A DNA stretch of 64,000 bases from Marinobacterium ramblicola (lineage in GTDB: Bacteria > Pseudomonadota > Gammaproteobacteria > Pseudomonadales > Balneatricaceae). The stretch is taken from NCBI RefSeq assembly GCF_019084545.1, contig NZ_JAHREP010000004.1, forward strand, positions 1-64,000. Direction: 5' to 3'. The translations under genes were made by a program, and so were the position numbers. Shown one piece after another: positions 1 to 7,890 of this stretch. The stretch's first letter is position 1; each line of letters begins with the position of its first letter. The notes under the pieces were generated by a model. It was given only the letters and a program-made list of their open reading frames with translations. It was not told the DNA's origin and searched no databases.

Positions 1-77
1 ATAAATCAGTCAACGAACCGACAAAAAGGGGACATCTCAAACCGCGAAAAAGAGGACTTCTCAGACCGGCATTGACA
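1..77. mobile_element. Putative terminus of an IS21-like insertion sequence (rest lies outside the window)
   Basis: The first 77 bases carry two near-repeats of the form GGACATCTCA and GGACTTCTCA, about 25 bases apart, each preceded by an A-rich GCGAAAAAG-like stretch. Read on the minus strand the block starts with TGTCAATGCC. Short repeated GGACATTTC-type boxes inside a TG-starting end are what I know of IS21-family termini. The block replaces the expected C-terminal coding sequence of the esterase to its right. No transposase gene is visible, so family assignment is inference from the end only. Confidence 0.35.
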
Positions 78-925
78 GTATCAATGCCGTGGACGTTGGC
101 CCACTGCTCAAGCAGCTCTCTGGCAGTGTCCGGGATCACTCGCTTGTCCTCGTCGCCCTGCCAGATCGACAGCCTCGGCCAGGGGCCGGTGTGGTCGCTG
201 GCATCACGCACCAGATCGCCCCACTCCTGTGGCGATAGATCCTTTATAGGGACGGATCCGGCTCGGTCGGCATCGACACCGCAGTCGGTTAGCGCTGTGA
301 TGGAGTAACGTGCACATTTATAGGGAATACCGGCGATGATGCCGCCGCCCGCAAACAGCTCCGGGTAGGTAGACAGCATTACCGCGGTCATAGCGCCACC
401 CGCCGAGAGGCCGGTCACAAAAACACGGCGGGTGTCCGACTGCTGCTTGTCCGCCAGATGATCGATCATCTGCTTGATGGAGAGCGCTTCCCCTTCCCCA
501 CGATCAATATCATTGCCCCAATCCGTCCACCAGAAGACCCAATCCAGATAATGACTGCCGTTGAACCAGTTGAAGCACAAAGAGCTGTTGTTGGCCTTCT
601 GCTGCTCAGGCAGCAGCAAGGCAAAGCGCCAGCGATCGGCCAGCTCGACCCAGCCGCTCTCATCGTCATACGCGGATGCGCTCTGGCTGCACCCGTGCAA
701 TGCCACCACCAGCGGGCGGCCTTTTGGCAGGTCATCCGGGATATATTCGTACATGCGCAGATCACCGGGGTTTGAGCCGAAACCGGTCACTTCTGTGAGC
801 GTAGCGGCGCGAGCCGGGCTCAAGCCGGCAAGCAATAGTGCTGTCAGCAACGCCACTATTAAAGCTTTTAAAGCCGGCTTCTGGATCGCTTTCGCATTCA
901 AACCAATACCTAATCGATTGTGCAT
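1..925 (-). CDS. Secreted PHB depolymerase/feruloyl-esterase family hydrolase, 3' end interrupted and off the window
   Basis: Reads on the minus strand from ATG at 925 to the window edge without a stop. Residues 1-40 form a signal peptide with a hydrophobic core and an ARA|A cleavage site. An oxyanion-type HGCSQ lies at about 77-81 and the nucleophile elbow GLSAGG has its serine at about 174, as in the LpqC/PHB-depolymerase alpha/beta-hydrolase family, which cleaves polyester or aryl-ester bonds outside the cytoplasm. Homology-like sequence continues to about base 78 (WANVHGIDT). After that the frame runs into the IS-like block and codes for unrelated residues, so the gene is probably truncated before its catalytic histidine. 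Substrate unknown. Confidence 0.6.
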   Translation of the reverse strand, partial: MHNRLGIGLNAKAIQKPALKALIVALLTALLLAGLSPARAATLTEVTGFGSNPGDLRMYEYIPDDLPKGRPLVVALHGCSQSASAYDDESGWVELADRWRFALLLPEQQKANNSSLCFNWFNGSHYLDWVFWWTDWGNDIDRGEGEALSIKQMIDHLADKQQSDTRRVFVTGLSAGGAMTAVMLSTYPELFAGGGIIAGIPYKCARYSITALTDCGVDADRAGSVPIKDLSPQEWGDLVRDASDHTGPWPRLSIWQGDEDKRVIPDTARELLEQWANVHGIDTVNAGLRSPLFRGLRCPLFVGSLTDL

Positions 926-1060
926 GTCCGTCTGCCTTCTGATTATTGGGGGTGTTTATAGCTGCCAGGCTGCAACTTCATAAGACGCTACTGGGAACCA
1001 ATCAATACGAAAAGTGGGACCGGAGCCCTATTTCATTACAAGCCAACAAAAGCGTTCGCC

Positions 1061-1088
1061 TTGACGTACGTACCTAAAGGCGTACACT
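1061..1088 (+). promoter_or_regulatory. Candidate promoter and operator of the toxin-antitoxin pair
   Basis: TTGACG at 1061-1066 and TACACT at 1083-1088 are separated by 16 bases and lie 33 bases before the antitoxin start. The 8-base palindrome GTACGTAC (1066-1073) and a further GTACAC inside the promoter would suit autorepression by the antitoxin, since YefM operators are built on TGTACA-like half sites. Binding is inferred. Confidence 0.45.
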
Positions 1089-1121
1089 TTGGTGATTATT
1101 TAAACACAACAAAGGTGCGTC

Positions 1122-1364
1122 ATGACCGGAATTACTGCAACTGAGGCGCGCAGCAACCTTTACCGATTGATTGATGAGACCGCCGAATCCCACCAACCCA
1201 TCACTATCATGGGTAAACGGAACAAAGCAGTCCTGGTATCGGAGGAAGATTGGTCGGCCATTCAGGAGACACTTTACCTGCTATCTGTTCCAGGTATGCG
1301 GGAGTCTATTCGTGAGGGGATGGATACCCCTGTAGATGAGTTTGATGAGGAGCTGGATTGGTGA
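1122..1364 (+). CDS. yefM: YefM/Phd family antitoxin
   Basis: An 80-residue protein that opens with the typical ITATEARSNLYRLID segment of Phd/YefM antitoxins. The N-terminal half is the DNA-binding dimer fold and the acidic C-terminal tail (PVDEFDEELDW) is the usual disordered toxin-neutralising part. It neutralises the downstream RNase and with it represses the shared promoter. The stop codon overlaps the toxin start, so the two are translationally coupled. The module stands alone between the esterase and the glyoxylate operon, as expected for a laterally acquired addiction cassette. Confidence 0.9.
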   Translation: MTGITATEARSNLYRLIDETAESHQPITIMGKRNKAVLVSEEDWSAIQETLYLLSVPGMRESIREGMDTPVDEFDEELDW

Positions 1365-1624
1365 CATGGAAGTTGGTTTACAGCAAGCAAGCTCAGAAAG
1401 ATGCTAAGAAACTGGCCTCCAGCGGCCTCAAGTCCAAAGCTCAGGAGCTGTTGGCAATCATCGCCGAAGATCCTTACCGCAAGCCGCCTCCCTTCGAAAA
1501 GCTGGTGGGCGATCTTTCAGGCGCCTATTCACGCCGTATCAACATTCAGCACCGCCTGGTTTACCAAGTGCTTGATGAAGAGCAGGTAATAAAAGTGCTC
1601 CGGCTTTGGAGCCACTACGAGTAA
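1361..1624 (+). CDS. yoeB: YoeB/Txe family mRNA interferase toxin
   Basis: About 87 residues from a GTG at 1361 that overlaps the antitoxin stop; an in-frame TTG three bases earlier is less likely. YoeB toxins bind the ribosomal A site and cleave mRNA. The family signature is clear: FEKLVGDLSGAYSRRI followed by HRLVY and a C-terminal WSHYE, which carry the conserved glutamate, arginines and the His-Tyr pair used in catalysis. Length is normal for the family (84-90 residues) and nothing suggests inactivation. The stop codon lies within an inverted repeat that may end transcription. Confidence 0.9.
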   Translation: MTWKLVYSKQAQKDAKKLASSGLKSKAQELLAIIAEDPYRKPPPFEKLVGDLSGAYSRRINIQHRLVYQVLDEEQVIKVLRLWSHYE

Positions 1625-1666
1625 GGCACAATCCAACAAAAATTTCGAAGCAGGTTTGTGCCTTAC
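1621..1666. terminator. Inverted repeat between convergent yoeB and hbpS
   Basis: GTAAGGCACAA (1621-1631) pairs perfectly with TTGTGCCTTAC (1656-1666). It sits at the convergent ends of the toxin gene and the Bhc operon and overlaps the toxin stop codon. There is no strong T-run on either strand, so it may be a bidirectional stop or only an RNA-stabilising hairpin. Confidence 0.4.
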
Positions 1667-1684
1667 GACTGTTAGGCTCAGAGA

Positions 1685-2116
1685 TTACCCCGCATCCGCA
1701 ACCAACCCCGCCGCCTCAATCCCAAACACAGCACATTGCTCATCGATATCGGACAGGTCACCGCTGATCCCTACCGCGCCGACGATCTCGTTGTCGCTGT
1801 TACGGATCAGTACACCACCCGGCACCGGTACGATCTTACCCTGCGCCAGAGTATTCAGTGCGGAGATAAACGCCGGGCGGTTCTGTGCGTCCTCCCCCAG
1901 GGCGCGGGAGGATTTGCCCACGGCGACGGCGCCCCAGGCTTTGCCTATGGCCACGTCCGGGCGGATCATGCTGGCGCCGTCCTGGCGTTGCAGCGAGATC
2001 AGTGTGCCGCTGGCGTCCAGTATCGCCACGGTCAGCGGCGCGGTGTTCAGTTCAAGGCTTTTGCCGAATGCGGCGCGGGTGATGGTGATCGAGCTTTCCA
2101 GATCGAGTTTGCCCAT
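1685..2116 (-). CDS. GlcG/HbpS family protein, last gene of the Bhc operon
   Basis: A 143-residue protein of the GlcG/HbpS (haem-degrading domain) family, recognised by LTVAILDASGTLISLQRQDGA and the GGVLIRNSDNEIVGAVGISG region. Members are small oligomeric proteins often encoded beside glycolate oxidase or other short hydroxyacid genes; some bind haem or cobalamin, but the role in glycolate metabolism is unresolved. The ATG follows a strong AGAGGAG site. It lies 101 bases after the oxaloacetate decarboxylase gene on the same strand, so it probably belongs to the glyoxylate operon. No signal peptide is seen. Confidence 0.8.
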   Translation of the reverse strand: MGKLDLESSITITRAAFGKSLELNTAPLTVAILDASGTLISLQRQDGASMIRPDVAIGKAWGAVAVGKSSRALGEDAQNRPAFISALNTLAQGKIVPVPGGVLIRNSDNEIVGAVGISGDLSDIDEQCAVFGIEAAGLVADAG

Positions 2117-2217
2117 TTTCCACTCTCCTCTAAGAGATTAATTGTATTTATTTGAAGCTAGAGTTCGGTTTTAAACGGTAAAACGGAACGCGAATGCGGT
2201 TATTGGAGATGGTTCGT

Positions 2218-3066
2218 TCAGGCCGGATCTAAATAGTCTGTACTGAGCGCATTGAACTGTTGCTGCTGGGCGAAGCGTCCGATCAGTTGCTTGGCATTGT
2301 GATCACAGTCGATATCGCTGCCGGTATGGAGCTGAAGCAGCGACCGGTAGACCGCTTTGACCCCTTCTTCGTAGGCCCGGTGGCCGTTGAAGTGGATCCG
2401 CACTCCCCGCTGGCGCAGTTCGTCGATGCTCAGCTCTGACTTGGCGTAGTCGATCAGCATCAGCGGCAGGTCGGTGACGCCGTTCAGCTGCTCCAGCAGC
2501 TCTTTTGATGTCTGCCCGAAAATACAGATGCCATCGACGCCGGTACGGCTGTAGGCCGCGACCCGTTCCAGGATCGCCGGTAGCGGCTGCTGGGCGTGGG
2601 TGCGGGCGAACAACGCCATGCCGCTATCCCTACGCGCGTTCAGCGCGGCGTGCAGTTTGCTGCAGCCCTCTTCGATGCTGCTCAGGTTCAGCTCCGGCTG
2701 TTTGTAGCGCCTGGGAATAACGGTGTCTTCGATGGTGATGACGGCGGCACCGGCGTGCTCGAGTTCGGTGACCGTGCGCATCACATTGAGGGCGTTGCCG
2801 TAGCCGTTGTCGCCATCGACGATCACCGGCAGGCTGGAGGCCTGACACACCCGGCGCGCCTGGTCGGCCAGTTCGCTGAGGGTCAGCAGGTAGATATCCG
2901 GCACGCCCAGCGCCATCAATGAGGTGACCGAGCCGCCGAGTATGCCGACCGAGAAGCCGATCTCCTGGGCCATGCGTGACGAGAGGGGGTCGAAGACCGA
3001 GGCGCATCGTACGCACTGCCGAGTCTCCAGCAGTTCACGTAGACGCAGTCGTGCAGCAGAACTCAT
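2218..3066 (-). CDS. Oxaloacetate decarboxylase of the isocitrate lyase/PEP mutase superfamily
   Basis: A 282-residue protein closely resembling the Pseudomonas PA4872-type oxaloacetate decarboxylase (EC 4.1.1.112). Visible signatures are ASVFDPLSSRMAQEIGF, GILGGSVTSL, the metal-site DGDNGYGNALNVMRTV and the TIEDT segment. The enzyme is a Mg-dependent (beta/alpha)8 barrel that converts oxaloacetate to pyruvate and CO2. It lies directly downstream of bhcD, where it would turn the oxaloacetate obtained from aspartate, the product of the cycle, into pyruvate. Related family members act on 2-methylcitrate or dimethylmalate, so the substrate is inferred from similarity and place. Confidence 0.78.
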   Translation of the reverse strand: MSSAARLRLRELLETRQCVRCASVFDPLSSRMAQEIGFSVGILGGSVTSLMALGVPDIYLLTLSELADQARRVCQASSLPVIVDGDNGYGNALNVMRTVTELEHAGAAVITIEDTVIPRRYKQPELNLSSIEEGCSKLHAALNARRDSGMALFARTHAQQPLPAILERVAAYSRTGVDGICIFGQTSKELLEQLNGVTDLPLMLIDYAKSELSIDELRQRGVRIHFNGHRAYEEGVKAVYRSLLQLHTGSDIDCDHNAKQLIGRFAQQQQFNALSTDYLDPA

Positions 3067-3110
3067 GATCGGTACCTGTTTTAATCGATGGTAAAGCGTC
3101 GGAAGAAGTG

Positions 3111-3131
3111 CCCCCTCGCCAGGCGAGGGGG
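3111..3131 (-). other. Intercistronic hairpin between bhcD and the decarboxylase gene
   Basis: CCCCCTCGCC at 3111-3120 is the exact complement of GGCGAGGGGG at 3122-3131, a 10-base GC-only stem. No T-run follows, so it is more likely an mRNA processing or stability element than a terminator. Confidence 0.5.
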
Positions 3132-3141
3132 ATGTTCGGTG

Positions 3142-4161
3142 TTACAGTGCGATCTGGGTGGCCAGACCTTGCTCGAGCGCCAGCTTGGCGGCAGCCGAAG
3201 CCACGGCGAGATCCTGCAGGCCCACGCCGGTGCCGTCGAACAGGGTGATCTCCTGGTCGTCACGACGGCCGGGATGGGTGCCGTTGATCACCTGGCCGAT
3301 CGGTGTGATGTCATTTTCGCTGATCAGCCCTGAGGCCACGGCATGCTGCGCCTCACCGATGGAGATCGACTGGGCCACCTCATCGGTGAACAGGGTTGCC
3401 GCCGCCAGCAGCTCCGGATCGACCTCCATCTTGCCCTTGGTATCGGTGCCCATGCAGGCGATGTGGGTGCCCGGCTTGATCCAATCTTTCATCATCAGCG
3501 GTTCGAACGCCGAGGTGATGGTGATGATTACATCCGCCTGCGCGCCCAGCTGCTGCTGGTCTACCGCTTCGAACGGCACACGCAGCTCATCGCAGACCGC
3601 GGCCAGACGGCTCAGGTACTCCGGGTGCGGGTTCCACGCCACCACCTTTTCGAACTCGCGCTGCTCGAGGGCGGCGCGCAGCTGGAAGGTGGACTGGTGC
3701 CCTGCTCCGACCATGCCCAGTACCTTGGCGTCCCTGCGGGCCAGGTAGGCGATGGATACGGCCGACGCCGCGGCGGTGCGCACGGCGGTCAGGTAGTTGC
3801 CGCCGACCAGCGCCTTCAGGCGGCCGGTATCGGGGTCGAACAGGATCACCGTCGACTGGTGGTTGGTCAGGTTCTTTTGCACGTTGCCCGGCCAGTAGCC
3901 GCCGGATTTGACGCCGAGCACCATACCGGCGCGGTCAAATCCGGATTTGAAGCCGTACAGGGCATCGGCGTGGCCGATCGCCTCACGCACCACCGGGAAG
4001 TTGTAGGCATCGCCGCGCGCCATGGCGCCGAATACGCTCTCGACCGCCTTGAACGCCTCGGGCCGGCCGACGATCTGTTCGCAGACCGCTTCGGATACGA
4101 TCGAGACCAGGGTGTCTCGCTCGGTTCCGTTTACACCTGCTGCATTAGCAAGAGTCGTCAT
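3142..4161 (-). CDS. bhcD: Iminosuccinate reductase of the beta-hydroxyaspartate cycle
   Basis: A 339-residue member of the ornithine cyclodeaminase/mu-crystallin family with a Rossmann MVGAGHQ nucleotide site in the middle and the LVGGNYLTAVRTAAASAVS substrate region before it. In the Bhc cycle this enzyme reduces iminosuccinate to L-aspartate, regenerating the amino donor for BhcA. Assignment rests on family plus gene order (bhcABCD behind bhcR); on its own the sequence could be called an ornithine cyclodeaminase homologue. The ATG follows GAGAGGAGAG. A GC hairpin lies in the gap before it and another after it. Confidence 0.88.
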   Translation of the reverse strand: MTTLANAAGVNGTERDTLVSIVSEAVCEQIVGRPEAFKAVESVFGAMARGDAYNFPVVREAIGHADALYGFKSGFDRAGMVLGVKSGGYWPGNVQKNLTNHQSTVILFDPDTGRLKALVGGNYLTAVRTAAASAVSIAYLARRDAKVLGMVGAGHQSTFQLRAALEQREFEKVVAWNPHPEYLSRLAAVCDELRVPFEAVDQQQLGAQADVIITITSAFEPLMMKDWIKPGTHIACMGTDTKGKMEVDPELLAAATLFTDEVAQSISIGEAQHAVASGLISENDITPIGQVINGTHPGRRDDQEITLFDGTGVGLQDLAVASAAAKLALEQGLATQIAL

Positions 4162-4182
4162 TAAATCTCTCCTCTCGTGAAG

Positions 4183-4206
4183 CCTGCTGCCCCTGAGGGC
4201 AGCAGG
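4183..4206 (-). other. Intercistronic hairpin between bhcC and bhcD
   Basis: CCTGCTGCCC (4183-4192) pairs with GGGCAGCAGG (4197-4206) around a four-base loop. Like the hairpin before the decarboxylase gene it lacks a T-run. It could set relative transcript levels within the operon. Confidence 0.45.
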
Positions 4207-4213
4207 AGTGGGA

Positions 4214-5377
4214 TCAGTACGCCTTACCGCGGGCGGAGACCGGCCACAGGGTCTCGACCTTGCCGTTACGTACGCCGACGTAGTAGTCGTGTACGTTGCA
4301 GGTCGGGTCGCAGTGGCCCGGTACCAGGCGCAGCTTGTCGTTGACCTTCAGCACACCGGTCGGATCGGAGATCACGCCGTGCTCGTCGGAGCATTTGATG
4401 TACTCGACATCGTCGCGGCCGAAGATGAACGGCAGACCGCTGTCCACCGACTGCGCCTTCAGACCGGCGTCGCAGATCGCCTTGTCGGCCTTGGCGTGGC
4501 TCATGACGCTGGTGAGGATAAACAGCGCGTTCTCCCACTCCCCCTGGTCGATACGCTTGCCGTCTTTATCGAGAATGCGGCCGTAGTCGGCATCCATGAA
4601 AGCGTAGGAACCGCACTGCAGCTCGTTGTAGACGCCGGAGTTACTCTCGAAGTAGTAAGAGCCGGTGCCGCCGCCGGAGACCAGTTCCGGTTCCAGCCCC
4701 ACCTCCTTGAGGCCATCCACGGCAGCCTTGACCTGCGCGATGGCGATATCCAGCTTCTCCTTGCGTGCCTCGTAGGTATCCAGGTGCTGCATGGCGCCCT
4801 GGTAGGCCTGGATGCCGGTGAACTTCAGGTTGGCGGCGGCGTCGATCGCCTGAGCGATCTGGACGACCGCTTCGGTGGTGGTGACGCCGCAACGGCCCGC
4901 GCCACAGTCGATCTCGACGAAGCACTCCAGCTCGGTACCGTGCTTTTGCGCGGCGGCGGACAGTTCGGCGACGTTGTCGATGTCATCGACGCAGACGATG
5001 GTGCGCGCACCCAATTTCGGCAGTTGCGCCAGGCGGTCCAGTTTCAGCGGATCGCGGACCTGGTTGGAGACCAGGATGTCCTTGATGCCGCCGCGGGCGA
5101 ACACCTCGGCTTCGGAGACCTTCTGGCAGCAGACGCCGATGGCGCCGCCCAGTGTCTCCTGCAGCTTGGCCACATCCACCGACTTGTGCATCTTGCCGTG
5201 AACCCGGTGGCGCATGCCGTGGGCCTTGGCGTAGTCGCCCATCTTCTTGATGTTACGCTCCAGGGCGTCCAGATCGAGGATCAGGCAGGGGGTCTGGATA
5301 TCGGCTTCATCCATGCCCGGCAGGGCTGGAACGTCGTAGCCTACTTCGAGGTCTTGCAGATCAGTTTGTGCGTTCAC
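4214..5377 (-). CDS. bhcC: erythro-beta-hydroxyaspartate aldolase
   Basis: A 387-residue fold-type III PLP enzyme of the D-threonine aldolase/D-serine dehydratase-like group. It condenses glycine with glyoxylate to erythro-beta-hydroxyaspartate, the carbon-carbon bond step of the cycle. TPCLILDLDALERNIK opens the barrel, VHGKMHKS carries the PLP lysine region, and the C-terminal GHCDPTCNVHDYYVG has the His/Cys metal site of this family. It starts at GTG (5377) behind GGAGCACTGAA. It is 35 bases after bhcB and 52 before bhcD, same strand. Confidence 0.9.
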   Translation of the reverse strand: MNAQTDLQDLEVGYDVPALPGMDEADIQTPCLILDLDALERNIKKMGDYAKAHGMRHRVHGKMHKSVDVAKLQETLGGAIGVCCQKVSEAEVFARGGIKDILVSNQVRDPLKLDRLAQLPKLGARTIVCVDDIDNVAELSAAAQKHGTELECFVEIDCGAGRCGVTTTEAVVQIAQAIDAAANLKFTGIQAYQGAMQHLDTYEARKEKLDIAIAQVKAAVDGLKEVGLEPELVSGGGTGSYYFESNSGVYNELQCGSYAFMDADYGRILDKDGKRIDQGEWENALFILTSVMSHAKADKAICDAGLKAQSVDSGLPFIFGRDDVEYIKCSDEHGVISDPTGVLKVNDKLRLVPGHCDPTCNVHDYYVGVRNGKVETLWPVSARGKAY

Positions 5378-5412
5378 TTCAGTGCTCCTATATCTGTTGT
5401 CGTTTCAGCCGT

Positions 5413-6378
5413 TCACTTGAGCCAGGGCAGTTTGTCGAGGTCCACGTTGCCGCCGGTGATGATCACGCCGACGCGCTTGCCGCGGAAAACCTCCGGGTTC
5501 TTCAGGATGGTCGCCAGCGGCACGGCGCTGCTCGGCTCCATCACGATCTTCATCCGCTTCCAGATCAGCTTCATGGCATCGACGATCTCCTCCTCGGTGG
5601 CGGTGAGGATGTCGGTGACATGGTGGCTGACGAAGTGCCAGGTCAGATCCTTCAGCGGCACCTTCAGGCCGTCGGCCACGGTCTCCGGGGCGTCGTCGGC
5701 GATGATGTGACCGGCGCGGAACGAGCGTGCGGCGTCATCCGCATTCAGCGGCTCGGCGGCGTAGATCTTCACCTCAGGGGCGATGGTGGACAGGGTCAGG
5801 CAGGTGCCCGAGATCATGCCGCCACCGCCGATCGGTGCGATCACCGCATCCAGGTTCTCCACCTGGGAGTACAGCTCCTTGGAGCAGGTCGCCTGGCCGG
5901 CGATAACGCGCGGATCGTTGTACGGGTGGACGAACTCGGCACCGGACTCGGCCACCACCTCGGCGAAGGTGGCTTCGCGGGAGCTGGTGGAGGGCTCGCA
6001 CTCGACGATCTTGCCGCCGTAGCCGATCACCGCATCCTTCTTCGCCTGCGGTGCGGTGCGCGGCATTACCACGGTGACCGGGATGCCGCGCCGGCCTGCC
6101 GCATAGGACAGGGACAGCGCGTGGTTACCGGAGGAGTGAGTGGCCACCCCTACCCTGGCCTGCTCTTCGGTCAGACCGAACACGGCGTTACAGGCGCCAC
6201 GCACCTTGAACGCACCGGCCTTCTGGAAGTTCTCGCACTTGAAGAACAGCTCGGCGCCGGTCAGTTCGTTCAGGAACCGGGAGGTCAGCACCGGCGTTTC
6301 ATGGATGTAGGGCTTGATCCGCTCATGGGCGATCAGTACATCGTCGTATGTTGGAATGTTCATCGTTGTCTCGCTCAC
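5413..6378 (-). CDS. bhcB: erythro-beta-hydroxyaspartate dehydratase
   Basis: A 321-residue fold-type II PLP enzyme like serine/threonine dehydratases and serine racemase. It removes water from erythro-beta-hydroxyaspartate to give iminosuccinate. KCENFQKAGAFKVRGA holds the PLP lysine, SSGNHALSLS the asparagine loop, and IGGGGMISG the phosphate-binding glycine loop. I place the start at GTG 6378 because GAGG lies six bases upstream; an ATG twelve codons or so further in (MNIPTYDDV) is the alternative. It follows bhcA by 21 bases. Confidence 0.9.
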   Translation of the reverse strand: MSETTMNIPTYDDVLIAHERIKPYIHETPVLTSRFLNELTGAELFFKCENFQKAGAFKVRGACNAVFGLTEEQARVGVATHSSGNHALSLSYAAGRRGIPVTVVMPRTAPQAKKDAVIGYGGKIVECEPSTSSREATFAEVVAESGAEFVHPYNDPRVIAGQATCSKELYSQVENLDAVIAPIGGGGMISGTCLTLSTIAPEVKIYAAEPLNADDAARSFRAGHIIADDAPETVADGLKVPLKDLTWHFVSHHVTDILTATEEEIVDAMKLIWKRMKIVMEPSSAVPLATILKNPEVFRGKRVGVIITGGNVDLDKLPWLK

Positions 6379-6399
6379 GGCATACCTCGGTGATCGCAA

Positions 6400-7578
6400 T
6401 TATTGGTTGGCAGCGGCGGTGGCGCGGTAGTACTCCTGCGCCGCACGTACACCCGAGCCCAGCTCAATCGGGTAGTCCAGATCGGCCATCGCCATCTCGA
6501 TGGTGGCAAGGCCCGACAGACACATAACGTCGGTCAACGAGCCCAGGTGGCCGATACGGAACGCCTTGCCGTTCATCTGGCCCAGGCCGATGCCGAAGGA
6601 GACGCCGTAGGTGTTGAACGCGTGCTCGGTCAGCTTGTTGCTGTCGAAGCCTTCCGGTACGTAGATGGCGCTAACGGTGTCGGAGTACAGCTCCGGCGAC
6701 TTGGCGCAAAGCTTCAGACCCCAGGCGTCAACCGCCTTGCGTACACCCTCCGCCAGGCGGAAGTGACGGGCGTAAACATTCTCCAGCCCCTCTTCGAACA
6801 GCATCTTCAGGCTCTCGCGCATGCCGTAGATCAGCTGCAGCGGCGGCGTGTAGGGGAAGCCGCCGTTGGCGTTGGCCGCCATCATGTCGCGGAAATCGAA
6901 GAAGGTGCGCGGCAGGGTTGCAGTCTCCATCGCCGCCAGTGCCTTCTGGCTGACGCCGAGAATCGCCATACCGGTGCTCAGCATGAAACCCTTCTGCGAA
7001 CCGGAAACCGCGATATCAACGCCCCAGGCGTCCATCTCGAACGGCATGGAGGCCAGCGAGCTTACGCAGTCGACGAACAGCATCGCCGGGTGGCCGGCAG
7101 CATCCATCGCACGGCGAACAGCGGCGATATCGCTCTTAACGCCGGTGGCGGTTTCGTTATGGGTCGCCAGCACTACCTTGATCCTCTTGTCCTTGTCGGC
7201 GCGCAGCGCCTCTTCGAACTTGTCGGCCGGGGCACCTGAACCCCACTCGCAGTCGATCACCTGAACTTCGAGGCCATGACGCTGGCACATGTCGATCCAG
7301 CGGTGGGAAAACATGCCGTAGCGCGCCACCAGTACCGTGTCACCCGCGGACAGGGTGTTGGTGATAGAGGCTTCCCATCCGCCGGTACCGCTGGCCGGGA
7401 AGGTGATCACCTGCCCCGTTTCGGTACCGAATACACGCTTGCAGTCCTGCAGCACGGGCGCGAAGGTCTCGACGAAATCCGGCGCGCGGTGGTCACGGGT
7501 CTGCATATGCATGGCGTTGAGCAACCGATCAGGAATGTTGGTCGGGCCTGGTATGAAAACGGGGTTCTGGTCTGACAT
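6400..7578 (-). CDS. bhcA: Aspartate:glyoxylate aminotransferase
   Basis: A 392-residue class V (alanine:glyoxylate/serine:glyoxylate type) aminotransferase. FIPGPTNIPDRLL at the N terminus and SGSQKGFML with the PLP lysine near residue 195 are diagnostic. In the Bhc cycle it transfers the amino group of aspartate to glyoxylate, making glycine and oxaloacetate. It is the first gene of the operon, and its upstream region carries three palindromes facing divergent bhcR. Outside this context it would be called a serine:glyoxylate aminotransferase. Confidence 0.9.
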   Translation of the reverse strand: MSDQNPVFIPGPTNIPDRLLNAMHMQTRDHRAPDFVETFAPVLQDCKRVFGTETGQVITFPASGTGGWEASITNTLSAGDTVLVARYGMFSHRWIDMCQRHGLEVQVIDCEWGSGAPADKFEEALRADKDKRIKVVLATHNETATGVKSDIAAVRRAMDAAGHPAMLFVDCVSSLASMPFEMDAWGVDIAVSGSQKGFMLSTGMAILGVSQKALAAMETATLPRTFFDFRDMMAANANGGFPYTPPLQLIYGMRESLKMLFEEGLENVYARHFRLAEGVRKAVDAWGLKLCAKSPELYSDTVSAIYVPEGFDSNKLTEHAFNTYGVSFGIGLGQMNGKAFRIGHLGSLTDVMCLSGLATIEMAMADLDYPIELGSGVRAAQEYYRATAAANQ

Positions 7579-7654
7579 GGTGATTCGCTCTTATTGGTAA
7601 TACTTAAGTCGATACCAACATATGAAGAACCCAGATCAACCGCAATACGCAAAG

Positions 7655-7823
7655 ATTTCACATTACGAAATACTTGATTTATCGGTCAGATTTTTTAATA
7701 ACTACTTGTATATAAAGTGCTTTATTTATTCCAACCGGCAAAAACCATGAATTTCACAATATGAAAATTGGTATTTTTTTATTGCGATGTGGTAGATTGA
7801 GCGAAAATTACACATTGTGAAAT
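7655..7823. promoter_or_regulatory. Three copies of a palindrome, probable BhcR operators, in the bhcA-bhcR gap
   Basis: The 312-base divergent gap (7579-7890) is AT-rich and has no gene. It contains ATTTCACATTACGAAAT (7655-7671), ATTTCACAATATGAAAA (7751-7767) and ATTACACATTGTGAAAT (7807-7823). All fit ATTnC-ACAWTRY-GAAAW, a 17-base dyad with a 7-base centre, the size IclR-family regulators usually bind. Their placement on both sides of the gap could let one regulator control both directions. Confidence 0.7.
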
Positions 7824-7890
7824 TTAGATCCTCAAGACCTGATTCACAGATAAAGCGCCATTTTCAAAGAGTTATCCCAGGAGGCCTGTC

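Noticed and set aside
458-983. Plus-strand reading frames of 105 and 140 codons
   Set aside because: They mirror the minus-strand esterase, which has a signal peptide and catalytic motifs; the plus frames look like no protein family.
4208-5710. A 500-codon plus-strand frame and similar long frames opposite bhcC and bhcB
   Set aside because: High-GC coding on the minus strand leaves long open antisense frames; the minus products are clear PLP enzymes.
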